Source of the DNA: Phaffia rhodozyma
Lineage: Eukaryota; Basidiomycota; Tremellomycetes; Cystofilobasidiales; Mrakiaceae
DNA length: 64,000 nt
Reading direction: 5' to 3'
NCBI GenBank assembly: GCA_014706385.1
Contig: JACGZH010000003.1
Location: 124,001-188,000, forward strand
In this document: one piece after another, positions 24,435 through 34,147 of the stretch
How the letters are laid out: every line of letters begins with the position of its first letter
Position numbering within the stretch: the stretch's first letter is position 1
Translations under genes and position numbers: made by a program
Notes under the pieces: model-generated
The model's database searches: none
Told to the model about the DNA's origin: nothing
Seen by the model: only the letters and a program-made list of their open reading frames with translations

Positions 24435-25135
24435 CTAGAGAGAGAGAACACAAAGAGGTGTAAGTTCAACATCGAATTGTGAGCGAACGGGATGAGCGAA
24501 ACCCACGAAACACTCACGCTGGGATCGATTAGAATAGAGAGAGAGAGAGTAAGAGGAACTGAGAGAAAGAGAAAGAGAAGAAGAAAGAGAGGGAGAACGA
24601 GGGAGATGGGTGTTGAGAAGAGAGAAGAGAGAAGAGAAAGAGGAAGCAGGTAAAAAAGAGGAGGCAAAAAAAGATTAAAAAAACCCAAAAACACCGTCTA
24701 TAATTAGAACCGCGGGACAGCCGCCCGCAGGCGATCCAGCGGTGTGTATGTATGGGTGGGTGTGTGAGTGTGTGTATGTACGTGTGTATGTATCATGGTG
24801 TATGTAGTTAGAGAAAGAATAGGAACGAGCAGGTGAGAGTAAGGATAAGAGTGTGAGTGTAGAACGGCCACTGTAAAGGGACAATGGTGGGCAGAAGGGC
24901 AAAGGGCAGAAGACCACAGGGGGAATCGTAGTGGTCTCGTCTCTGCTCATCTCTGCTCATCTCGTTCTGTTGGGTACATGATCTTGCCTGGAACACACTC
25001 TCTTCTTTGCGAGGACTACGTGTGCACGTCTTGTGTTTGACCTAGTCAACAGTCTCTATATGATGAACGTATGACAAGACGGGAAGACCACTGTGCGCAC
25101 ACAGATACACACACAAGCACAAAGATGAGAAAACA
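24435..25135. promoter_or_regulatory. GPI-glycoprotein promoter and MDM12 3' region
   Basis: Purine-rich on the plus strand near 24535-24660 (a T/C-rich leader for the minus-strand gene), followed by GT-rich repeats at about 24740-24800. TCTGCTCATC is directly duplicated at about 24940-24960. No gene seen. Confidence 0.5.
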
Positions 25136-26604
25136 CTAGATGAGCATGCCGTCTTTATCACCCACTCACACACATACACACACTGTGTCAAAGAAGATCG
25201 CGCAGAAAATTGTCCTCTCCACTCACACTCATCCACGATCGTCTGTCGGAGCAGCTCCAGCACGAACCGCTCAACTTTTGCTACGTTTCTTAGTACATGC
25301 TCGCCTTCCTGCCCAATCGAAGACTGGATCTCCATCCGGCCGATGATTCGCTCCCCCACAGGTACCGGCTTGGACTCGCCCAGATGAGGGACATCCCGTT
25401 GGACGGTCTCGCCCGGTACTCTTGGTCCGTAAGGATCAAGTTCATCCAAGATGGACACATGAATCCTTCTTCCACTGACGTTGGCCTCGCCACCGGTACC
25501 TTCGTTCACATTCTCGCTACCTGCTCCCTCAGGATCACCGCGAGAAGTTCGTCGGTGGACGGGAGGATGGGTCGCCTGGAAGGCAACGACGAGATGAAGG
25601 TCGAGATCCATCCGAGTCACTGTTAATGCCAAGGGCAAAGACATGAAACCCGGCGAGGGATGGTTAATCAATAGACTAGTCGAGAGTGAAAGTCTTATAT
25701 CTGCCGAATGACGGATCCGAAGATGAAGCTGCAAGTCGGGTGGACCGGTAGAGGAAGAAGACGATTCAGGCGTCGGTACAGGGCCCATCGGACCCGATCG
25801 AGTCTCATTCGATGGATCGATTGACGGAGAGATCGTCGAGAGAGTGTCGTGAGCACCCTTCACCTCTCGTTCAGACGACTTGGTCGACGTTGAGAGTCCG
25901 GTATCGATCGTCCGCACAGGTGAAGGAGCTCTCGATGTCGTTCGACTCAAGAACAGACTACCGGAAGGACTATACATTGACCCCAATCCGACTCTCGACG
26001 TGAATGGACTCGAGTTGTACAACGGGGTCCGGCCGATGATCGAATGAGGTATCGTCGACGTCGTCGTCCGGGATGACATCGCCGTGCCGGACGTCCTGGC
26101 AGAACCTGCCTCGCTCGCAGGTGCTTGATAAAAGTATGAGCTCTGTTGACTCATCCGTCGATTCATCTCATAGCTTGGTGTGGCCAAACTATTCCCACCA
26201 CCGGTCCCGTTCGGTGCCGACGTCGTCCATCGGGGGTTCTCCTCCGGAGAGGATAAATCTGCTGGTTCTACCATCGATTCATCCCGTTCCATCCCTCCAT
26301 CCTCACTGTATCGTCTTTCTTGATGGGGACTGGTCTGTTTGTACTCATCAGACCCTAGTATATCGTCGCCTTCATCCTCTTCCTCCTCTTCATCCTCTAT
26401 GTCAAGAAACTCTTGGTAGACATCCGTCAACCCGACAATCTCGACGTCCGGTCCTTCCGTCCCAAAGTCGAACGATGTCACGCTGATAGGACCGAGAAAC
26501 GAGGGTAAGGCCACACCGGCAAGCGATTTGTTCAGAGCAGAAACCAAGCTGGATGTCAACACCGGATCGGAAGCAAGCAAGGCGTAGTCTATCTCGACGG
26601 ACAT
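25136..26604 (-). CDS. MDM12: Mitochondrial distribution and morphology protein 12 (ERMES subunit)
   Basis: Component of the ER-mitochondria encounter structure, a lipid-transfer tether with an SMP (TULIP-fold) domain. The N-terminus (MSVEIDYALLASDP) and the split SMP signature are typical: LPSFLGPISVTSFDFGTEGPD then, after a long Asp/Glu- and Ser-rich insertion of about 200 residues, LQLHLRIRHSADIRLSLST, MDLDLHLVVAFQ, RRIHVSILDELDPYG and IIGRMEIQSSIGQ. I propose one 74-nt intron near the end (25153-25226, donor GTGAGT), giving a 464-residue protein ending TIVDEYGMLI. Without splicing the frame runs to 25042 and adds about 60 low-complexity residues that no family member should have. Large insertions inside SMP are common in fungal Mdm12. 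Confidence 0.9.
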
Positions 26605-26947
26605 GATCTCTCAATGTTCATCCAATTCAGACAGAAATTCTTCTTCTTCTTCTTCTTCTTCTTCTGCAAAGAGTCAATGTCAATAAAGTACAGACACAGG
26701 CATAGACACGGACGAGTTGTTAGTCGGACACACTTGTTTATGATTAATGATTAGCTTGTCATTCGTTCGAACCAAAAGAAGTAAGAGGAAGGTAAGAGAG
26801 AAAGAGAAAGAGAAAAGAAAGTCGCTGGTCAAATCGAATCTCGGAGCCCCACGAAGGAAACCAATCATCCTCACCATCAGCAATCCCTTGCCTTCGTCAC
26901 GTACCATCCTCGACTCAACACCCATCATACACTCACTCACTCACATA
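26605..26947. promoter_or_regulatory. Divergent promoter of MDM12 and the small myristoylated protein gene
   Basis: Bidirectional promoter of 343 bp. It contains a CTT trinucleotide run at 26641-26665 close to the MDM12 start and purine-rich sequence toward the plus-strand gene. No specific regulator site is convincing. Confidence 0.55.
26641..26665 (+). repeat. (CTT)n microsatellite
   Basis: About eight copies of TTC/CTT in the MDM12 upstream region. Confidence 0.8.
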
Positions 26948-28094
26948 ATGGGATCAAAGTCATCAAAGATAGCTAAGGAAGTGCCTCTGAAAAAATTCCC
27001 GACGAGAGCTCCAGAGGCCATCAAACAATCTATTCCCTACCAAGCCGCGCCAAGCTCGTTCCCTTCGAAAGAACCAGCTCGACCAAAGGGTTCGTCGTCA
27101 GTGGATGGATCATCATCGTCGGCTGTGGGTGAATCATCGAGTGGTCAAAAGCTGTTTGCGTCTGCCTCTAGGACGGATGGTTCGTCTATATCTCTTTCTT
27201 CGACGTCTTTGCTTTCCGCTTCCAGTCTTTCCTTTGGGATCACCTCTCGATCCGATCGTTCTCCTTAACTCTTTTCGATCGAGGCTCATCTTCTTATCTT
27301 CTGTCTGCATCACCTACCTTCTTCCGACTCGATCTCTCTTCTTTGTGTTTGATGACATACAAACAGAAATCGAACGCGATGGAGGAAAAGATCTACAGTT
27401 CTTGAACAGTTTAGCTAGTCTAGGTCAGGTCGTCATTCCCGACCTTCGAGATCGCCGAGGAGCCGTTCGTTCCTCTTTCTTTCTTTCTTTCTTTCTTTCT
27501 TCCGAGCTCGTTCCCTGCGATGTATATCTCAATTCTGCTTCCTCACTCTCTGTGTCTTGCGCGCCTGCACGTATATCAATCTCTAGATCAACCCATCGGT
27601 ATCTGTCCTTCAGAACCGGACACTCGATCCGATCTCTTTCCCCACTGGTTCTCATTTCACCCCGTCCCCGTCTTCCCCAGATTATCATAACCGGCTAGAA
27701 GCTCCAGATCTACTACAGCTACTCGAACGTCGACTTTTGGCACGGACGGAAGAGGAGGTAGAAGACCTCGCGAAAGCTTACAACGTTGATGTAGAGATGA
27801 TGGACAGGTTGGGTCAATGGGTCAACGCGCCTTCTGTGGATTGGACAAAGGAGGAGATCGTGAACAGCACAGATGGTTCCAAGTCTACAAGAGTCTGGGT
27901 AAGTTTCCGCCTTCTGTCTCCTCTCCTCTCTATAGTAACCGTACCTCAGTCAGTCTCGGCGCTCATGTTTGGAGTTTGCTTTCTCTCTCTTTCTCTTATT
28001 TCACCACGTGAACGCGGAACAGGCCGAATGGAAAGATCCGATCGTCCCTGTGGGCTCTACCTCTAGCTCGACAGGTATCAAGAAAGACACTTGA
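26948..28094 (+). CDS. Small protein with N-myristoylation motif, possible NDUFAF4-like factor
   Basis: Four exons: one starting MGSKSSKIAKEVPLKKFPT; a short one with IERDGGKDLQFLNSLASLGQ; a third with LEAPDLLQLLERRLLARTEEE and LAKAYNVDVEMMDRLGQWVN; and a last one giving WKDPIVPVGSTSSS and a stop at 28094. Introns are about 27181-27365, 27466-27680 and 27899-28021; the frame is kept throughout, which supports the model. Gly2 with Ser6 fits N-myristoylation. The overall order (MG start, basic/Pro-rich linker, C-terminal paired helices with a 'Tyr-hydrophobic-Asp ... Leu' pattern) reminds me of the complex I assembly factor NDUFAF4 (UPF0240), but similarity is weak and I cannot exclude an unrelated fungal family. 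Location and role are therefore unproven. Confidence 0.6.
27474..27502 (+). repeat. (CTTT)n microsatellite inside an intron
   Basis: About seven copies of CTTT forming the pyrimidine tract of intron 2 of the myristoylation-motif gene. Confidence 0.8.
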
Positions 28095-28545
28095 TGGATG
28101 GCATATACACACATACACACATAGGACTTGAATTGTTTTCTGGCTTGGCTGAAAAGATATCTTGTTTTCTCCTCTCCCGTCAGATGGTCAGTCTTGTTTT
28201 AAGCTGCGACAAAGGCAATGTTGGATACGGCAACAGAAAAGTGCAAGTCATGATGGGTAATGATAGGTGATAAGCGATGAGGGGATGGATGGATAGCGAC
28301 ATATTGATTGAAAGGATGAAAGAGAACGTATGGATATATGAGAAACAGGAATGGATCGAAGAGACAATTCAGGAATGAAAGATGTGTATGAAAGAAGGCT
28401 ACGCTTGAGGAGAGAAAAGGAAAGAAGAAGGAATCCTATATTTCCCTCTTCTTTCTCTTTCTCTCTCCCTTCTAGTCCTGTCCTCCGATCGACCTATGCT
28501 GCATGCCATGATATTTCTACGACCCATGATGGGACAGCCAAGGAT
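28095..28545. other. Convergent intergenic region
   Basis: Lies between the myristoylation-motif gene and the 3' end of RPC34. GGAT-type short repeats occur near 28275-28300. No gene or RNA seen. Confidence 0.5.
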
Positions 28546-31374
28546 TTATATCTGTAGAGCGCCCATAGTTTGGTCCAGCCACGTATCGTAATCTGGACGG
28601 AACCAACCCAAAGCCAAAGGTTTTTCTTCTTGTCAATTCAACGGAAGGAAAGGGAAGAGGAAAGAAGCAGAAAGTAAAACGAACAGACACAGCCGTCAGG
28701 CTCAACAGGTCCTCCTTCTTTACAGAACATAAAGAGCGGACAACGTCCACATGGTGCTTCTGTCCACCCTAAGGAGACTTTCTCCGGCCGGACTATCCAA
28801 ACCGCGTTTATTTTCAACAGGTCATCAGGACCTCAGCTGTTGATCTAAAGTGGGAGAGGAAGAGCAGAAGAAAGAAGAGAAAAAGAGAAACAACATACCT
28901 GCTCGATAGACTAAAGCATCATCTCCGTTCTCGAACGATCCAAAAGTCGACACCTTGAGATCATCTCCATATGCTCTGTTGTCCTTCTTTGTCCTGTCTC
29001 TATCATCCTCCATCACCTCATCCTCTTCCTTCACTCTCCGTTTCCCTTTCCCAGACTTGGTCTTCTCATCCTCCTCGGAATCGTTCTCCTCGGATTCCAC
29101 GCCAACTTCGATTCTCTTTACTTTCCTACCGGCCGAAGGTTTGCTCCCTTTGAGTTTCTCCTTCTTTTTTTGTTTTGATTTTCTCTTGGACTCTGAGGCC
29201 GACGCATCCGAGTCGGAGATATCGTCGTCTGAAGCAGCAGCGGACAAAGAGACAAATGCACCGACATCGGCGGCGCTTGCTCGTTTAGATCGTTTAGTCG
29301 ATAACTTGGATCGCTTGTCGGAAGACGAAGAAGAGGTGGAACCAGATGAAGATGAGCCAGCAGAATCAGAGTCAGATCCGGAGTCGAGCGAAGAGTCATC
29401 GTCAGAGGAAGGGTCGCTCTCAGAGTCGGATGATTGCTGACGGGACTTTTTGGACTTCTTTTTGGATTTAGACTTTGAGGTCTTTGATCTAGTAGGCGTT
29501 TTGTGGACAAGTCGTTGAAGAAGAGGATGTTTAGCTGACGAATCAATAGTTTTGAACCGATGAAAGGGTTGATCTGAGAAGAGAAACCTACTTTGACTTG
29601 GTCTTCTCGTCCATTTCACTTCCACTTTCGCTCTCGCTCTCGCTATCTTCACTATCGAATAGATCTGCCCCTGCCTTCCTCTTCCTCCTCGCCTTTCTCT
29701 TCTTCCTCTCCTCTCTCTTCCTCCTTTCTCTCTCGATCTTTCTCTCCTTTTCTCTCTTTCGCCTCTTTCGCCGTCTCTCCTCATCGTCCGAATCGTCGGT
29801 ATCTTCCGAATCGTCCGAATCGCTCTCACTATCATCGCTCCTGTCTCTTCTCCTACCATTCTTCCCCTTCTTCCTTCTCTTCTTATCTTCATCTTCCTTC
29901 ATCCTTTTTGATTTCCTCCCAACCGACCCAGACCCAAGCCTGGCAGATTCAAAGTCCATCACCCCAGTATCCATCCCGAAGGACTGTCCCATCTGCCCAG
30001 GAAGAGCTTGAATCTCACCATCGAACTCGAGAACCTCGAGCAAGACTCGAATGTGGGAGACGTCTAGCTCCGTCGATGAGATACCGGCTTTCTTGATCCA
30101 TGTACAGATCTGAAGAGCAGTTGGGTACGAGGATGTATGCGTCGGCGGAAAGAGCGCGTTCATGTATCCTTTCACTCTGGGAAACGACTGAGGGAGAGGT
30201 GACGAGGAGAGAAGGTGGTGTGGATCAGTCACAAATGATTCCTTGCGATCAAGAGAGAAGAACTCAAGACGTATGAGAGAGACTAACCCGTTGTCGAATA
30301 AAGGAGAGGACAGCTTGAAGGAGTTGTTTGATGAATTCAGTATCGAGCTCATTATCGGTGAACCAAGGCCCGCCCGTTAGTTCGACCGAGGGCGTCAAGT
30401 TGTAGAGCATGTAAAGTTTCAGTGTCGGATGCTGTTTGTGTTTTTTTTTTGCGAGATAGATCGGTCAGATTACAAGGAAGCCAAACGGTACCAAGCGTGG
30501 CTGAGAAGATGGGAAATGAACGAACTTTGACCGATTTGACCGATTTGATCTCATTCCTAGACTCTAGTGATTTAAGGACCTTATTGATGATCGTCAAGTG
30601 AAGGTTTGTCTGGTTTTTGATGTGTCGAGTCCATATACCTGAGAAGATGTATGTATATATACAGAGAGAGGGCCAAGTGGTCAGAAAAGCCGTTCGGTCT
30701 TGCCTATTTCCTCAAGAGGGAATGAAGTGTAGTAGACCCACCCTCGTTTCCAGCGCTCTCGATGACCTTGTACACCATCCCTTCGTCATCGTCTAGTGCC
30801 GCCAATCTTATAGAAGAGTAAGGGCAGCACGAGAGAATCGCTGTGATGTGAGCCAACGCTCGTCTTTGGAAAAACTACAATGAGAGGATCACCTACTTTT
30901 TGGCTTCTCCTTTGCTGATGGCTTGCCATTTAATTCCAGCTCTACCCAGATCCAACGTTCGAACCAAATTCTGCGGCGGATCGAGTAGTATAGATAGAAC
31001 AATTACAACGCGACAGTCAGTTCCAAAAGAGCTAGACCGAGACACCACAAAAAGACAGAAGAGAGCGCAAACCTTTTTGCTAAGTTTATTGATAGCCAGA
31101 GTAAGTTCTGATAGGGCGACGTTAGGGAATTGAGTGGTCAAATCGTTCTGACCCATAGCCTGTAGTGTATGAGGGATGCATCGGTATGGGATCAGGAGGT
31201 GTAACGAACAAAATAAGATAGACTCCAGTTAGTATATCTCCTCTTCTCCTATGGATCCAATGAGACAACCAAGTGAGCCAGCACAAATCGACAGAACCAA
31301 GGAAAGCAACGTACGTGGTTGGGTAAGCTCATTGCATACTTGTGCAGCTGAGCCTCTAGAGAGGTGGACGACAT
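28546..31374 (-). CDS. RPC34: RNA polymerase III subunit RPC34 (RPC6/C34) with large charged insertion
   Basis: Subunit of the Pol III-specific C82/C34/C31 subcomplex that contacts TFIIIB at initiation. Minus-strand exons give MSSTSLEAQLHKYAMSL, a winged-helix segment with GQNDLTTQFPNVALSELT, then IWTRHIKNQTNLHLTIINKV, IKSVKSVKHPTLKLYMLYNL, GGPWFTDNELDTEFIKQL and TALQICTWIKKAGIS ... LLEVLEFDGEIQALP. The C-terminus carries the four-Cys [4Fe-4S] pattern CGRCPLFMFCKEGGP ... GC (C-x2-C-x5-C-x10-C) and ends YYDTWLDQTMGALQI. Between the third winged helix and this motif lie about 320 extra residues of Lys/Arg/Glu and Asp/Ser repeats, spanning an intron. Human and yeast proteins are about 316 residues; this one is roughly double. 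The last intron uses a GTTCGT donor (28684). Divergent from the RSC7 gene. Confidence 0.93.
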
Positions 31375-31723
31375 GACCGGCTGAATGAGTATCTGATGTA
31401 TATTTTTCTTCCCTCTCTTTCTTCTCTCTATGTCCAGGCTAGGCTTTCCTTGATGCTCTTGACCAGAGAGACAATAGAGGGACAAGCAAAGGACAGGGAG
31501 AGAAAGGTTGCTTTCAGACGAAGCCGTTCTCGTTTGAGTCGGCCAAAAAGAAAAAGTTATGCGGATGTTGGGGCTTATGCGTTCCAAGAGGTTTTGATGA
31601 ATTCCTTTGACGCGCGCGCTTTATGCAACTTCACGCAACGGACGCGTCCTTTGTCCCGTTTGGACCAGACTACCATCAATCCATCATCTTTCTTCTCTTG
31701 AGCTCTCTTATAGATCTTTAAGC
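31375..31723. promoter_or_regulatory. Divergent promoter RPC34 / RSC7
   Basis: 349-bp bidirectional promoter. A GACGCGCGCGC tract near 31610 and one ACGCGT at 31642 lie near the plus-strand gene. Single ACGCGT hexamers occur at about chance frequency in this window. Confidence 0.5.
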
Positions 31724-33886
31724 ATGCCTCCTAAAGGTTGGAGAAACGGTCGACCGCCACCACCGCCCCCTTCATCGTCGTTGAACGAGTCAGAAGATAA
31801 CGAAGGCGACAACGATAGGCCAGACGACGAAGACGATGATGACGATGGCAACGACTCGGAAGATAACCAGACAAGCTCACCAGGTGGCAGGTTGGATGGT
31901 CGTTCAAGAAGGACAAGGTCGCTAAGGTTGACTCTTGGAGGGTCTCATGGAGGATCTCCCGCTGCTCAAACACCTAGCGGAGGAGGGAGGGGTACGCCCA
32001 GAGGACGAGGCAGAGGTAGAGGCAGAGGAAGAGGAAGGGGTAGAGGAAGAGGAAGAGCGTCTATCGGATCTGGTAGACGGGGCGCAGGAGGAGCCGGTGA
32101 AGAAGGAGGCAGTGGTTCAGATAATGAGGTTAGTTTACATGATAGCGGCTCGAAACACCTGGACAGTTAAAGAAGACTGACCTGTCTTCCTTTCTGTGTA
32201 CGTGCGTGACTCATCTGTACGTCCGTCCGTTCGTCCGTCTCCCGTTTGCAGTCCGACTCTAGCCCAGCGACAAGGGTGATCGGTGACAAGACTTATGTGA
32301 TTGAAGAAGATGAGTTGGTCCTTCCGGATGATCCTAAGGGAGATACCAAGATTGATACACTCGGTCAGCTACTAGGAGGTGTGTCCCGAGAACTCTACCT
32401 AAACCGCGTCCCAATTCCTTTTGGGTATGAACATTGATGATTTGCGCCTTTTGTCTGGGTATTCCTGTCTGTTCTCTGATACTCATTTGTCTATCAAAGG
32501 CCGGGAGTATAAGTCTATGACATTTACAAGCTCCTTCAGGTCGAATCCCAACAAGTTATACAGTTTAGTATTTTGGTCTTCATTTTATGTACTCCGGCAT
32601 TCAACCTCCTCTCCATGAATCACGAAACACTCAACCTTCTTTCACGCTTCGTATGATCTTTTGTGCTTGCTTCTTATCTTTGGGCCAACAGTTCTCTCGA
32701 TTGATGCTGCCCGGACCTGTGGATTTAAGGACTCGCTCTATTTCTTCCGAAACAACAAGGAGCTCGTCAAGCTTACACTCGCGGGTGATGAAAAGGAGCA
32801 TTTGATCGATAACGGAAAACTCAACGAACGATTCCGAACGAGAAGCGTAACGATGATAGCCGTCCGCAACTGTTTCAAGTTGCAGGGCGCGAAAATGATT
32901 AAGAGTTTGTCTTTCTTGTTTGTTTCCCTCTTTTCTTGCTTTTCCATTGACAGATCTCCTGACACTTGTTCTCTCTCCAGATTCTAGATGGGTCACCGAC
33001 GATTATTACGAGGAAAAAGCGCTGGCCGAGTGTCTTTCCCTTCAAATAGAACCCAATAGTCTCCTAGGCGAACTTCCTGACCCATTTGTCTCCGCTCAAG
33101 TCGACAAATCCCATCCTCAATCGACAGACGACTTATCATCTACAAAGTTTCAGCCGTTTTACCCTCTTGGAGGACCGACCACACATTTCCCTTCTTCAGA
33201 CGGACTTCCTCCTTTTGAACAAGCCGGTCGGAGAACGGCAGGAAACCGATCGAGAGTTAGATTGAGAGAGGAAGGTTGGACACCAGAGAATTGGATGGAG
33301 AGCGTGGCAAGAAATGCAGTCGAGGTGAATAGGTCGTTAACTAAGGCGAGAATGGACAGGCTAGAGAGAGTCGAGATGGCATGGAGAGGTGGGATTGGGC
33401 TTCACGATATGAAAAAGAAGGAACAAGTGCCGGTTGAACCGATCGAAGAGGGGGAAGACGCAGATCGATTGGCAAAAAAGAGAAAGTGGCAAGAAAGCGA
33501 ACCATTTGGTGTCTATGACCCACATACCCATCTTCCGCATGGTTCGTCTCTTTATGCCTTTCCCACCCGTTCGTTCTTAACCATTTCAAGCCCGCTGATG
33601 ATATTCTTAACTCTATTCAATCACCCACCTATCAGTACTATCATCAACTCAATCCACTCAAGCGGCGATAACCCGACTTTCTCCGTACCCATCATTTACC
33701 CCATTCGACCCACTCAACCCACTTCCCGCCGAGGTTGAGAATCTCGAGAGAGAAGAGAATGGAAGAAACATTCTGGACGCAATAGGTGGTACTAGAGTCG
33801 GATCTCAGGCTTGGGGTCTGGCAAGTGTGGTTTATCAGATGGATATCCCTCTTGAGAAAAGAGACCGGGGGGTTTGGTTAAGGTAA
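31724..33886 (+). CDS. RSC7: RSC7/Swp82-family chromatin-remodelling complex subunit
   Basis: Nuclear subunit of a SWI/SNF- or RSC-type remodeller. The first exon is low complexity: a Pro run, an Asp/Glu/Ser-rich segment and an RG repeat of about nine GR units. The conserved domain begins in the next exon with DKTYVIEEDELVLPDDPKGD and KIDTLGQLLGG, then GREYKSMTFTSSF, LSIDAARTCGFKDSLYFFRN, FRTRSVTMIAVRNCFKLQG and WVTDDYYEEKALAE, the signature of the Rsc7/Swp82 family. Later exons carry a Pro-rich region (SPYPSFTPFDPLNPLPAE) and end DIPLEKRDRGVWLR. The splice with donor 33542 (GTTCGT) keeps the frame and avoids a stop. Whether it serves RSC or SWI/SNF cannot be told from sequence. Confidence 0.9.
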
Positions 33887-34147
33887 AATCTCTTACAGCC
33901 ATCCTAACGCCTTCTCTGTCTTATCTGGCTAGGAATAGCTGAGGGAAAGAGAGTTCATCTTCGATTAAATATATATATATGATTAGAAGACAAAAACCGA
34001 ATTATATTCACGAAGCATACAACTATTCGATATCTTTAAATACAGACACTAGAATTACACAGGGAAAAGAAAGGAACCCCCAAAGGAGCTTATACACTTA
34101 TATGTGTCACACAGAACCCCTAGATCGATAACCAGTCAGAGCTGCTC

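Noticed and set aside
31642..31647. ACGCGT as a window-wide cell-cycle box
   Set aside because: I counted about 18 in the window, many within exons or introns, close to the chance expectation of about 16; only closely spaced promoter pairs were kept.
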